A stretch of DNA of 64,000 bases from Rhizobium sp. RU20A (GTDB lineage: Bacteria; Pseudomonadota; Alphaproteobacteria; Rhizobiales; Rhizobiaceae). Shown one piece after another: positions 8,319 through 17,082 of this stretch. Where the stretch lies: positions 62,001 through 126,000 of the forward strand of contig NZ_FTMB01000010.1 of assembly GCF_900155885.1 (NCBI RefSeq), in the 5' to 3' direction. The translations under genes and the position numbers were made by a program. Below the pieces are notes generated by a model. It was not told the origin of the DNA. It made no database searches and was given only the letters and a program-made list of their open reading frames with translations. Within the stretch, counting starts at the first letter, position 1, and every line of letters begins with the position of its first letter.

Positions 8319-9152
8319 TTACACCTCCCCGCGCACGGTGCCGAAGGTCATGCCGACCAGCAGGTACTTCTGGAAGAAGTAGATGAAGAGCACGGGCGGC
8401 AGGATGTAGATGGAAGTCAGCGCCGAGATGAAGGTCCAGTTGAGACCCCCGTCAGAATAGGCGCCGACGGCGAGTGCGTAGGGGATGTTTTGCGTCGAGA
8501 CGCCCCCGATGATGAAATTGAACAGGAACTCGTTCCACACAAAGATGATGTTGAAGATGAAGGCGGCGATCAGCCCCGGCTTCACCTGCGGCAGCACCAC
8601 GCGAAAGATGATGTGCAGCCAGGAGCCGCCATTAACGCGCCCGGTCTCGTCGAAGCGCGTCGAAACGCCGTCGAGGAAGCCCTTCAGGATCCAGACCGAG
8701 AAGGGGATCGAGAACATCGCGTAGAAGAGGATCATCGCCAGGTGATTGTCCTTCCAGCCGAATGCCACGTACATGAGGTAGACCGGCAGGATGACGGCGG
8801 GGCCGGGCAGCATGCGGATGGAAAGCAGCAGGAACATCAGGAAGTCCGTGCCCTTCGGCTTGAACCGCGAGAAGCAGAAGGCGGCAAGGAAGGACACAAA
8901 GACGGCAATGACGACGGCCGTCACCGACAGGATGATGGAATTTCCGAGCTGCAACAGGAAGCCGCGATTGTTGACGAAGAGGTCGACGTAATTGTCGAGC
9001 GTCGGCGTGAAGATCAGCTTCGGCGGCGTGGCGAGAATGTCGCTGCGCGTCTTGAAGGACGACAGGATGATCCAGGCGACCGGCGAGAAGAAGATGAGCG
9101 ACACGATCCACAGCACGACATGGTAGAGGCGGGCGCGAAGGGTCTCGGACAT
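8319..9152 (-). CDS. carbohydrate ABC transporter permease, MalG type
   Basis: Inner-membrane permease of the CUT1 class, 277 residues with six predicted membrane segments. The coupling loop DETGRVNGGSWLHIIFRVVL matches the EAA motif that docks on the ATPases, followed by P and a VKPG turn. ATG 9152 follows AAAGGA. It is one base downstream of the second permease gene, and both fit a heterodimeric pore with two different ATPases, as in glycerol-type transporters of rhizobia. The substrate is not readable from the permease. Confidence 0.93.
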   Translation of the reverse strand: MSETLRARLYHVVLWIVSLIFFSPVAWIILSSFKTRSDILATPPKLIFTPTLDNYVDLFVNNRGFLLQLGNSIILSVTAVVIAVFVSFLAAFCFSRFKPKGTDFLMFLLLSIRMLPGPAVILPVYLMYVAFGWKDNHLAMILFYAMFSIPFSVWILKGFLDGVSTRFDETGRVNGGSWLHIIFRVVLPQVKPGLIAAFIFNIIFVWNEFLFNFIIGGVSTQNIPYALAVGAYSDGGLNWTFISALTSIYILPPVLFIYFFQKYLLVGMTFGTVRGEV

Positions 9153-9153
9153 G

Positions 9154-10068
9154 TCAGCGTCCTTTCCGGCGGCGGTTGAGGATGAAGATGAACATGGAGG
9201 TCATCGCGATCGAGATAAGCAGCAGCAGCACCGAATAGGCTGACGACCAGCCCATGTTGAAGCTCTCGAAGCTCTGCTTGTTGAGCTCGACAGCGACGAG
9301 GCGCGTCGTTTGGCCGGGACCGCCCTTGGTCATGGGAATAATGAGATCGAGTGTCTTGAAGCTATCGATGGTGCGAAGCAGGATGCCGAGCATCAGGATG
9401 AACTTGCCGTGGTGCCAGATGACCAGCGACACGCGCTTCGGCCAGGAGAGGCGATCGATCTCGGCCGCCTCCAGCTCGGCCTTCGGCACGGAGCCCAGCG
9501 CCGCGAGCGTCATCAGCGTCATGAAGGGCGTCCACATCCAGCAGTCGACGGCCAGCACCGCCCAGAAGGCGATCTGCGGATTGCCGAGGAAGTCGATCGT
9601 GCCCGTCGGCGACATCCATCCGACCAGCGCGTTCAGCACGCCGAAGGTCGGGTCGTAGATGAAGCGGAAGAAGGTGCCGGTGGCGACAGGCGTCAACACC
9701 ATCGGTGTGAAGAGAAGCGTCAGCGCGAGGCGTCGCCCCGGCATGTCCTTGGAGCCCCAGAAGAGGAAGCCCAAGAGGATACCAAGCGTGGTCTGGACCA
9801 GCACCCCGACACCGACGAAGGTGAAGGTACGGCCGAGATCGCCCCAGATGCCGTTGCGGTTGCGGAAGATGTCCTGGAAATTCCGGAATCCGAAGAACTC
9901 GGGCGGCATGCCGCTGAGCAGCGAGAACTTGTGGAAGGACAGGCCCAGAAGCCACAGCGTCGGGATCGTGTTGAACACGATGAAGAAGGCGAGCACCGGC
10001 GCCAGCAGCGCGAAAATGATGACGCGACGATTGTCCTTGAAGGCGGACTGGCCGGGTGATGACGCCAT
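9154..10068 (-). CDS. sugar ABC transporter permease, MalF type
   Basis: Second CUT1 permease, 304 residues from ATG 10068 (GGAAG just upstream); the frame is open for 12 more codons but without a ribosome site. It has about six membrane segments and an EAA-like loop (LEAAEIDRLSWPKRVSLVIW). It pairs with the permease at 8319-9152. It is separated from the solute-binding protein gene by 272 bases that hold GC-rich inverted repeats, which often let the binding protein be made in excess over the membrane parts. Confidence 0.93.
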   Translation of the reverse strand: MASSPGQSAFKDNRRVIIFALLAPVLAFFIVFNTIPTLWLLGLSFHKFSLLSGMPPEFFGFRNFQDIFRNRNGIWGDLGRTFTFVGVGVLVQTTLGILLGFLFWGSKDMPGRRLALTLLFTPMVLTPVATGTFFRFIYDPTFGVLNALVGWMSPTGTIDFLGNPQIAFWAVLAVDCWMWTPFMTLMTLAALGSVPKAELEAAEIDRLSWPKRVSLVIWHHGKFILMLGILLRTIDSFKTLDLIIPMTKGGPGQTTRLVAVELNKQSFESFNMGWSSAYSVLLLLISIAMTSMFIFILNRRRKGR

Positions 10069-10340
10069 TGTCTTCCATCCGTCTTGGCATCGCCGCCGGG
10101 ACAACCCCCGGTCAGGCCGATGCGATCACATCTCGTTCCGAACCGATGCCGGCCGGCGCGGATAAGGACAGGCGAGGGCGCAGTTCGGCCTTTCGCCCCG
10201 GCAAGGGCGGCTCGAACGCGACGTCGCTGTCTTGAAAGGAGCGGCGACCCCTGGTGGGGTGGGAGGGCCGCCGCCGGGAGAGCCCTTCGCGATCTCCGCC
10301 GCCCGGTTTCCGGATGGCGGGGACCGCGTGGGGCAACGCG

Positions 10341-11831
10341 TCAGAGGCTCGTCGAGCTGCAGGCGTCGGACGGGGCGGTGGCCGCCGTGCCGTCGTCGTA
10401 GAGGATCTGCTGCTGCTGGCAGGCGATATAATCGAGCGCCTGCTTGGCCGAGGCCGTCGTGCCGGTCATGTAGGAGGTGAAGCCCTCCTGCTGGACCGCC
10501 AGCATTTCCGAGTAGCGCGGGTGGTGCCAGAAGTCGCGCGAGCGGCCCGTTTCCAGCATGAACTTGTAGGCGCGGTTCCACGGATTGATCGTGTCGAAAT
10601 CCGGGCTGGAAAGCGTCGCCTTGTCGGTGGGGTTGCCACCGCGCTTGGCAAATTCCAGCGTGGTTTCCGGCAGGTACCACCAGTTCATGAAGTCGATGGC
10701 GACACGCATCTTGGCATCGTCGTTGAAGGCGTTGATAACCCAGGGCTGCCCGCCCATGCAGTAGACGCGCTTGGCTTCAGCGCCCTTGCCGAACTTCGGC
10801 GGCGGCACGACGAGAACCTTGTCCTTGTTCTCCGGCGTGATCATGGCGAGGCCGACGGCGGCCCACTGCAGGCAGGTCGCGACCTTGCCCTGCGTCCACA
10901 CGTCGATTTCCTCGGCGATGCCGAAGTTCGTCGCGCCCGGCGGCATGTACTTCAGCCAGGACTTATAGAGTTCCATGGCCTGCGCATTGGCGTCGGTGTT
11001 GAGGATGCCCTCGACCTGGCCGGTCTTCGGATCCCAGATGTCGCCGCCGCGGCTCCACATGATCGACAGAAGCGGGCAGGTGCAGAAGTCATAGACGCGG
11101 CTGTACTGCCAGGCCGCACCCCACAGGCCCTGATCCGGGCGCGTGAAGAACTCCATGATCTTCTCGTAGGTTTCGGCGTCGAGTTCTTCATATTCCTCGA
11201 AGGTCGAGGGCAGCTTCATGCCGTATTTGGCCTGGAAGGCCGCTTGCTCGTTGGGATCCTCGACGAGGTCCTTGCGCACGTAGAGCGCCTTGGTGTCGCC
11301 TTCCTGCGGCAGGCCCCAGATGTCTTCGCTGCCGTCGGGATACTTCATGTAGGTATTGACGACAGTGTCGGAGTACCAGTCGAGCTGCAGGTTCTTGTTC
11401 TTGGCGATGATGTCGTTGAGCTTCAGGATCCAGCCGGGCTTGGCGAGCGCGCCCAGCCACTGGCTGTCCGAAATGATGATGTTGTATTCCTGGCTCTTGG
11501 TGGCGAGCGAGGTGGCGGCCTTCTGGAAGAGGTCGGCAAACGGCGCCTCGGCGAAACCGAAGGTGACGTCGTAGCCGTATTTTTCCTTCACGTAGTCGGC
11601 AAACATCGGCGACATCTTCACACCCAGCGAAGACGGCAGCCAGCCGGCGATGCCGAGAATGTTCATGTCGATCTTCTGGCCGGCCAGCGGATGGCTTTCC
11701 TGGGCCTTCAGGCGATTGATGAAGGGGGCCGAAAACGCGCCCGTCAGGCCGGCCACCGCCGCGCCCTTCAAAATGGTTCTGCGCGGCACGACAAAACGCG
11801 TGCCGGTCTTTCCACCGGAATCTGCAGTCAT
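10341..11831 (-). CDS. ABC transporter solute-binding protein with Tat signal
   Basis: Periplasmic receptor of the importer, extracellular binding protein family 1, 496 residues from ATG 11831 (GGAGGAG, 7 bases away). The N-terminus has a twin-arginine signal: R17-R18 in RRTILKG, then a hydrophobic stretch AAVAGLTGAF, so it is probably exported folded. It is first in the minus-strand operon, followed by permeases, small membrane protein, two ATPases, PfkB, DhaK, DhaL and SorC-DhaK. Length and Tat signal match the glycerol-transporter (GlpV-like) class of large binding proteins. The ligand is unknown; a polyol or ketose is the best guess from the kinases. Confidence 0.92.
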   Translation of the reverse strand: MTADSGGKTGTRFVVPRRTILKGAAVAGLTGAFSAPFINRLKAQESHPLAGQKIDMNILGIAGWLPSSLGVKMSPMFADYVKEKYGYDVTFGFAEAPFADLFQKAATSLATKSQEYNIIISDSQWLGALAKPGWILKLNDIIAKNKNLQLDWYSDTVVNTYMKYPDGSEDIWGLPQEGDTKALYVRKDLVEDPNEQAAFQAKYGMKLPSTFEEYEELDAETYEKIMEFFTRPDQGLWGAAWQYSRVYDFCTCPLLSIMWSRGGDIWDPKTGQVEGILNTDANAQAMELYKSWLKYMPPGATNFGIAEEIDVWTQGKVATCLQWAAVGLAMITPENKDKVLVVPPPKFGKGAEAKRVYCMGGQPWVINAFNDDAKMRVAIDFMNWWYLPETTLEFAKRGGNPTDKATLSSPDFDTINPWNRAYKFMLETGRSRDFWHHPRYSEMLAVQQEGFTSYMTGTTASAKQALDYIACQQQQILYDDGTAATAPSDACSSTSL

Positions 11832-11911
11832 GGGGATCTCCTCCGAAATACCGCCCACGGCTCCTCCCGCGGCGGCGATGTGTGACCTCTCAGGTTCCTC
11901 AACCGGTCACT

Positions 11912-11946
11912 TTGACATTTGTTGATCAGTCGTCGTATTTTGTCAA
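11912..11946 (-). promoter_or_regulatory. probable promoter/operator of the ABC-kinase operon
   Basis: On the minus strand TTGACA (11946-11941) is followed after 18 bases by ACAAAT (11922-11917), a good sigma-70 fit about 85 bases before the binding-protein start. TTGACA at both ends of the interval forms an inverted repeat, with a TGATCA centre nearby. This could be the operator for the SorC-DhaK regulator at the end of the operon, but that link is inference. Confidence 0.45.
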
Positions 11947-12034
11947 TACGAACTCGTGACGTCGTGAAGATTTCTTGTTTTGCAGTGCGTTATGAGGTTG
12001 CGGTGCGGGATGAGCGTCTGGGGGAGTCATGGCG

Positions 12035-12056
12035 AAACGCCACCGCGCTGGCGTTT
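12035..12056. other. perfect 8-bp hairpin downstream of the SDR gene
   Basis: AAACGCCA (12035-12042) pairs with TGGCGTTT (12049-12056) around CCGCGC. It lies 60 bases past the SDR stop on the minus strand. There is no T tract, so it may be a weak terminator or a 3' end stabiliser. Confidence 0.35.
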
Positions 12057-12116
12057 GCGCGAGGGTCAGGCCATATCGGGAGGCAACCGTTGTGCCCATG
12101 TCTACGCGAGGCGTTC

Positions 12117-12908
12117 CTATCGCAGCGTCAGGCCGCCATCGATCGTGATGATCTCGCCCGTCGTGAAGCTCGACGCGTCCGAGGCGAGGTAGACGGTGGC
12201 GCCGATGAGTTCGTCGACGTCGCCGATGCGGCCCTGGACGGCGCCCTTTTCCCAATACTGGTTGACGACGTCAGGGTGTTCCTTCGAGACCTGGTCGGTC
12301 AGTTCGGTGCGGATGTAGCCCGGCGCGATGGCGTTGACGCGGATGTTGTGCTCGGCCCATTCGGTCGCGAGTGCCTTGGTCAGCATGTGCACGCCGGCTT
12401 TCGAGACATTGTAGGCGGCGTGGCGGAAGGGCCAGTTGACAATCCGGCCGGACATGGAGCCGATGGTAATGATCGACCCCGTCCGGCGGCTGATCATGTG
12501 GCGCCCGACATCGCGTGACATCAGGAAGACGCCGTCGAGGTTGGTGGCCATGGTCTTGCGCCAGCTGTCGAGCGGATAATCCTCGGCATTGCCGGGGTAG
12601 ATGATGCCGGCATTGTTGACGAGAATATCGATCTGCCCGAAGGCGGTGATGGTTTCGGCAGTCAGTCGCGCGACATCCGCTTCGTTCGACACATCCGCCT
12701 TTATGGCGATGGCGCGTCCGCCGATTGCCTCGATCTCCTTGACGACCTCGGCCGCCCGATCGGCGGCCTGCGCGTAGTTGACGACCACGGCCGCGCCTTC
12801 CTCGGCAAGGCCGATGGCCAGCGCCTTGCCGATGCCGCGCGCGGCTCCGGTAACGATCGCAACGCGTCCAGTCAGGTCGAACCGGTTCTTATTCGTGGCC
12901 TGCGCCAT
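12117..12908 (-). CDS. SDR-family sugar or sugar-acid dehydrogenase
   Basis: Classical short-chain dehydrogenase, 263 residues. It has the cofactor motif TGAARGIG, NNAGI, and the catalytic Ser and YNVSK (Tyr and Lys) of the family. It resembles the group annotated as glucose 1-dehydrogenase, gluconate 5-dehydrogenase or 2-keto-3-deoxyfuconate dehydrogenase. ATG 12908 follows GGGAGG. It sits downstream of the GMC oxidoreductase, UxaA-like dehydratase and GntR genes on the same strand. With the fucose-type genes across the divergent promoter, oxidation of a 2-keto-3-deoxy sugar acid is a reasonable role, but the substrate cannot be read from sequence. Confidence 0.88.
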   Translation of the reverse strand: MAQATNKNRFDLTGRVAIVTGAARGIGKALAIGLAEEGAAVVVNYAQAADRAAEVVKEIEAIGGRAIAIKADVSNEADVARLTAETITAFGQIDILVNNAGIIYPGNAEDYPLDSWRKTMATNLDGVFLMSRDVGRHMISRRTGSIITIGSMSGRIVNWPFRHAAYNVSKAGVHMLTKALATEWAEHNIRVNAIAPGYIRTELTDQVSKEHPDVVNQYWEKGAVQGRIGDVDELIGATVYLASDASSFTTGEIITIDGGLTLR

Positions 12909-12953
12909 ATTATCCTCCCTCGATTGTCTTGGTTTTGTGGACGGCAGCGCCCC

Positions 12954-14492
12954 TCAGGCCGCCGTCTTTGCCTTCAGCACGTCCCTGACGAGATGTTCGG
13001 CGGTGCGCACGGCCTGGGCGACGATGGTCAGCGACGGGTTGAAGCCGGTCGAACTCGGCAGGAAGGAGGCGTCGACGACATAGAGATTGTCGACGTCCCA
13101 GACCCGACAGTTCGTGTCGAGCACCGAGGTTGCGGGATCCTTGCCGAAACGGGCCGTGCCGCACTGGTGCATGGCGACCGTGATGTCCATCTTCTGCGTG
13201 ATGATCAGCGGATAGCCGATCGAGCGCATCAGCTTGCCCCAATGGGTCACGAGGTCGCCATGGGACTTCAAGTTGTTCGGCGTGTAGCTGACGCGGATCT
13301 TGCCGTCGGTGTCGAGCGTCACCCGGTTGTTGGGGTCCGGCAGGTCTTCCGACATGATCCACCAGTCGAGTGAGCGGGTGGTGAACCAGTCCATCAGGAA
13401 ACGCGGCGCCCATTTGAGGTTCGCCGTCAGCATGCCGCCCTGCAGCTTGCCAAGGCCCTGCACGTTGCCCATCGGATAGGGCTTCACGGAATTGGCAAGG
13501 TAAAAGTCGTTGATGCACAGCGACTTCTGGAATTTGACGGTGTTGCGGCGCAGCGGGTTGATCGCCATCATCGCGGTGTTGTTATGGGCCATGTAGTTGC
13601 GGCCCAACTGGTCGGACATATTGTTGCCGAGCCCGCGTTTGTGCTTGTCATTGGCCGAGCGCAAGAGCAGGGCCGTCGAGTTGATCGCGCCGGCGGATGA
13701 GATGAAGAGGTCGCCGTCAATGGTGCGCCTCTGGCCGCCCTGGGTCACCTCGATCGCCACCACGCGCTTGCCGGATGGGTCCGTCAAGAGACGTTCGACC
13801 TTGGTGTCGAGCACGAGATCGACACGCCCGGTCTTCAGGGCAGGACCGACAAGGCGCACTTCGGAATCGTTCTTGGCGCCGAGCTTGCAGGCAAAGCCAT
13901 CGCAGGTGGCGCAGCGGACGCAGGCGCCGCCATCATGGCGGTCGATAGCGATCGGAAGCGGGAACGGGCGAAGGCCCTTTTTGCGAAGCTTCTCGGCAAC
14001 AGCCTCGATTTCCGGCTCATGGCCGATGGCCGGGTAGGGCATGGGGCCGGAGCGCGGCGGCTCGATCGGGTCCGTGCCGGCCGTCCCGTGGGTGCCCATC
14101 AGCCGTTCCGCAACATCGTAATAGGGCGCGAATTCCGCATAGGAGACCGGCCAGGCGGGCGCGACACCGTCCTCGTGCTGCAACTCCTCGAAATCCTGGG
14201 TGCGGAAGCGCACCGTCGCGGCGCCGAAGAATTTCGAATTGCCACCAACATAGTAGTAGGTCGACGGATTGAACTCCTTGCCGGAGCGGTCGCGCCAGGT
14301 CTCCCTCGTCGTGTATTTCTTGTCGTGGAAGACCGCCTTCACCGACCAGTTGTCGGCTTCGCGCGGCAGATAGTTCCCGCGCTCGATCATGAGAATCCGC
14401 GCCCCGGTGTCAGCAAGGCGGTTCGCCATCGCCCCGCCGCCGACGCCCGCACCGATGATCACCACGTCATATTGCCTGTCGATTTCCTGCAT
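12954..14492 (-). CDS. GMC-family FAD oxidoreductase with a four-cysteine motif
   Basis: Flavin-dependent alcohol or sugar oxidoreductase, 512 residues from ATG 14492 (GGAGGAGG, 7 bases). The FAD-binding GAGVGGG lies at residues 14-20, and HQCGTARFG near the C-terminus holds the GMC active-site region. Unusual for simple choline-dehydrogenase relatives is the cysteine cluster C191, C194, C197 and C202 (CVRCATCDGFAC). Similar clusters occur in GMC subunits of gluconate/sorbitol or glucose dehydrogenase type and could hold an Fe-S centre. No signal peptide is visible. The gene lies between the SDR and UxaA-like genes, so it probably oxidises a sugar or sugar acid of that route. Confidence 0.88.
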   Translation of the reverse strand: MQEIDRQYDVVIIGAGVGGGAMANRLADTGARILMIERGNYLPREADNWSVKAVFHDKKYTTRETWRDRSGKEFNPSTYYYVGGNSKFFGAATVRFRTQDFEELQHEDGVAPAWPVSYAEFAPYYDVAERLMGTHGTAGTDPIEPPRSGPMPYPAIGHEPEIEAVAEKLRKKGLRPFPLPIAIDRHDGGACVRCATCDGFACKLGAKNDSEVRLVGPALKTGRVDLVLDTKVERLLTDPSGKRVVAIEVTQGGQRRTIDGDLFISSAGAINSTALLLRSANDKHKRGLGNNMSDQLGRNYMAHNNTAMMAINPLRRNTVKFQKSLCINDFYLANSVKPYPMGNVQGLGKLQGGMLTANLKWAPRFLMDWFTTRSLDWWIMSEDLPDPNNRVTLDTDGKIRVSYTPNNLKSHGDLVTHWGKLMRSIGYPLIITQKMDITVAMHQCGTARFGKDPATSVLDTNCRVWDVDNLYVVDASFLPSSTGFNPSLTIVAQAVRTAEHLVRDVLKAKTAA

Positions 14493-14577
14493 CGTCGTTC
14501 CTCCTCCCGGTGAGGGGCGGGCACAGGCGGGCAATCCGCGCGGCCGGCTGGTCTCGTCGGTCGATCCTCATTTCCTT

Positions 14578-14596
14578 GGCGCCGGAAGCCGGCGCC
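14578..14596. other. perfect hairpin between UxaA-like and GMC genes
   Basis: GGCGCCGG (14578-14585) and CCGGCGCC (14589-14596) form an 8-bp stem with a 3-base loop in the 141-base gap between two same-strand genes. No T tract follows. It could be a processing or stabilising element. Confidence 0.35.
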
Positions 14597-14633
14597 CTCC
14601 TCATCGAATGTCCGGCGCTCCCCGGAAGCGGCG

Positions 14634-16199
14634 TCACATCACCGCGCCGACCTGCCAGGGTACGAATTCATTGTCGCCGTAACCCAGTTCCTCGCTGACT
14701 GTCTGGCGTCCCGAAGCTGTTTCGAGGATACGCGCAAAGATGCGTTCTCCCAGTTCCTCGATCGTTTCGCTGCCCGTCACCACCGTCCCGCAGTCGAGGT
14801 CCATGTCCTCTTCCATGTGGCGAAACATTTCGGAATTGGTGGCGAGCTTCAGCGACGGCGCCGGCTTGAAGCCCGCGACCGAACCCCGTCCGGTTGTAAA
14901 GCAGATGATGTTGCAGCCGCCGGCAACCTGTCCCGTCACGGCGACGGGGTCGTAGCCGGGCGTATCCATGAAGACGAGACCCTTGGCGGTAACTTTCTCG
15001 GAATATTCGTAGACCGCTTCCAGCGTCGTGTTGCCGCCCTTGGCGACGGCGCCGAGCGACTTTTCGAGGATGGTTGTGAGACCCCCTGCCTTGTTGCCGT
15101 GCGAGGGGTTGTTGTCCATCTCGGCATTGTTGCGGGTCGTGTAGTCGCGCCACCAGTCGATGCGGTCGAGCAGTTTCTGGGCGACCTCGGGCCGCGCGGC
15201 GCGGCGGGTGAGCAGATGTTCGGCGCCGTAGATCTCGGGCGTTTCGGAGAGCACGACGGTGCCGCCATGGCGCACGATGAGATCCGCTGCATGACCGAGT
15301 GCCGGGTTGGCGGAAATGCCGGAATAGCCATCGGAGCCGCCGCATTCCAGCGCAACGACGATGCCCGATGCATCCTGCTTTGTGCGCTCTGCCTTTCCGA
15401 CGATCGGCATCATCTTCTCGACCGCCTCGATGCCGGCGGCGATGGTCTTGCGCGTGCCGCCGGTGGCCTGGATGGTCAGCGTATGGAGCCGGTCGCTTTC
15501 GGCCAGCCCCTCGCGCTCCATCAGCGCCGGGATCTGGTTGGTCTCGCAGCCGAGGCCGATCATCAGCACGCCGCCGACATTCGGATGCGTTGCATAGCCC
15601 GCGATGGTGCGCGTCAGGTAATCGTAGCCTTCGCCCTTGGTGTTGAGCGCGCAGCCGCCGCCATGGGTGAGCGCGATGACGCCATCGACGCCCGGATAGC
15701 GATCCATCACGCCAGGGGCGGAGAAATGCGCGCAGACCGCGCGCGACACAGAGGCGGAACAGTTGACCGAGGAAATGACGACGATGAAATTGCGCGTGCC
15801 GATGCGTCCGTCCGGGCGCCTGTAGCCCATGAAAGTCGCCCGCTCTTCAGGCGCGAGAAGATTGACGGGTTTCGCATCCACGCAAAAGGCGTAATCACGG
15901 CCAAATTCCCCGACCGTGAGGTTGTGGACATGCACGTGGTCGCCGGCGGGAATGTCCTGCGTGGCGAAGCCGATGATCTGGCCGTACTTCATCACCGCCT
16001 CGCCCCTGGCGATCGATTTCAGCGCGATCTTATGACCGCGCGGGATCATGCGCAGGGGCGTGACCCCGTCGATGGCACCGGTTTCGCCAGGGCGAATGGC
16101 CGCGCGCGCCACGGCCACATTGTCGGCCGGGTTGAGCAGAATGATCGGAGAAATCGTCGGCGTTGCCGGGGAGGGAAGGCTCGTTGCGTCTGCGCTCAT
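14634..16199 (-). CDS. UxaA-family (altronate/galactarate type) dehydratase
   Basis: Sugar-acid dehydratase of the UxaA/GarD family, 521 residues, including both the N-terminal SAF domain (about 18-95) and the large catalytic part. Family motifs include VNCSASVSRAV, THGGGCALNTKGE, GLGCETNQ and ECGGSDGYSG. Members remove water from aldonates or aldarates to give 2-keto-3-deoxy acids and use ferrous iron. Its ATG overlaps the GntR stop by 4 bases, so the two are co-translated. Given the fucose-type mutarotase, dehydrogenase and lactonase on the other strand, it may act as the aldonate dehydratase of the same route (for example on L-fuconate or L-galactonate). That is inference; altronate remains possible. 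Confidence 0.9.
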   Translation of the reverse strand: MSADATSLPSPATPTISPIILLNPADNVAVARAAIRPGETGAIDGVTPLRMIPRGHKIALKSIARGEAVMKYGQIIGFATQDIPAGDHVHVHNLTVGEFGRDYAFCVDAKPVNLLAPEERATFMGYRRPDGRIGTRNFIVVISSVNCSASVSRAVCAHFSAPGVMDRYPGVDGVIALTHGGGCALNTKGEGYDYLTRTIAGYATHPNVGGVLMIGLGCETNQIPALMEREGLAESDRLHTLTIQATGGTRKTIAAGIEAVEKMMPIVGKAERTKQDASGIVVALECGGSDGYSGISANPALGHAADLIVRHGGTVVLSETPEIYGAEHLLTRRAARPEVAQKLLDRIDWWRDYTTRNNAEMDNNPSHGNKAGGLTTILEKSLGAVAKGGNTTLEAVYEYSEKVTAKGLVFMDTPGYDPVAVTGQVAGGCNIICFTTGRGSVAGFKPAPSLKLATNSEMFRHMEEDMDLDCGTVVTGSETIEELGERIFARILETASGRQTVSEELGYGDNEFVPWQVGAVM

Positions 16200-16885
16200 G
16201 ATGGTACTTTCTCCGTCTCCTCGAGGAAGATGCCTTCCCGGCGGGCAATCAGCCCTGCCATGACCTCGAAGGAGGTTTCCAGATGGATGCGCATGGCCAG
16301 TTCCGCCTGATCCGGCTTGCCGCGTTTGACGGCCTCAACGATCTGTCGATGCTGCTCCGTCACGCTCTCGAGATGGCCGGGGATCGGCGAGGAGAGCTGG
16401 CGCATGCGATCGAGATCGACCTTGGCCATCGAAATGAATTTCCAGATCCGGTTGAGGCCGGAGCGGCGGGCAATGGCGCTGTGCAGCGCATCGTCCGTGT
16501 CGATATAGGTCGTGTGCGCCTTGCGCGCGACGATGGCATCCATGCGCGCGATGATCGCATCGAGCTCTGCGGAACTGGCGGGGTCATCATTTTCCGCGGC
16601 CCGCCGCACGCTTTCGACCTCCAGCGCCCGGCGGATGAGAAAGCCCTCCTCGGCACTGCGGACCGAAATGCGGCTCACATAGGTTCCCGAATGCGGGATG
16701 ACGTTGACGAGGCCCTCGTCCGCAAGCTTCTGGACAGCCTCGCGCACCGGCGTGCGGGACATGCCGGTGGCCGCGCAGATCTCCTTCTCTACGATCGCAG
16801 AGCCCGGAGCCATCTCCAGCATCAGGATCGAGCGGCGAAGCATCTCATATATTTGTTGCGCCTTTTGGGCCGGCTTTTCATCCAT
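16196..16885 (-). CDS. GntR-family (FCD domain) transcriptional regulator
   Basis: Transcription factor of 229 residues: winged helix-turn-helix at about 8-75 (EKEICAATGMSRTPVREAVQKL) and an FCD effector domain after residue 80. The conserved polar positions DALH, EQHRQIV and MRIHLE fit the metal site that helps bind carboxylate ligands. ATG 16885 follows GAAGGGG. It heads the minus-strand set GntR, UxaA-like, GMC, SDR and faces the plus-strand Fe-ADH gene, so it probably represses both sides in response to a sugar acid. Confidence 0.93.
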   Translation of the reverse strand: MDEKPAQKAQQIYEMLRRSILMLEMAPGSAIVEKEICAATGMSRTPVREAVQKLADEGLVNVIPHSGTYVSRISVRSAEEGFLIRRALEVESVRRAAENDDPASSAELDAIIARMDAIVARKAHTTYIDTDDALHSAIARRSGLNRIWKFISMAKVDLDRMRQLSSPIPGHLESVTEQHRQIVEAVKRGKPDQAELAMRIHLETSFEVMAGLIARREGIFLEETEKVPS

Positions 16886-16958
16886 TGCTGCACCCCTTCA
16901 CGGAGAGAATTGGCACAATCCGGGAGAATTTGCAAGGTGGAGGGCCGGCAGATTGACA

Positions 16959-16974
16959 AACTGATATATTGGTT
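16959..16974. promoter_or_regulatory. candidate GntR operator in the divergent promoter
   Basis: AACTGATATATTGGTT is an imperfect palindrome (12 of 16 positions symmetric) centred on TATA. On the minus strand it covers TATATC, which has TTGGCT 16 bases upstream as a possible -35 for the GntR operon. A TTGACA (16953-16958) on the plus strand touches it. Position and symmetry fit autoregulation by the adjacent GntR protein. Confidence 0.45.
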
Positions 16975-17082
16975 GCAGGGTGCGAGCCAAGAAGAAGGGC
17001 GCCGCCGGGGAGTGGCGGTCGGCCTGACGAGGAGAATAAGAATGCGATCGACCCTGCGGCGCGCCGCTGAAGGAGTGCCCCG

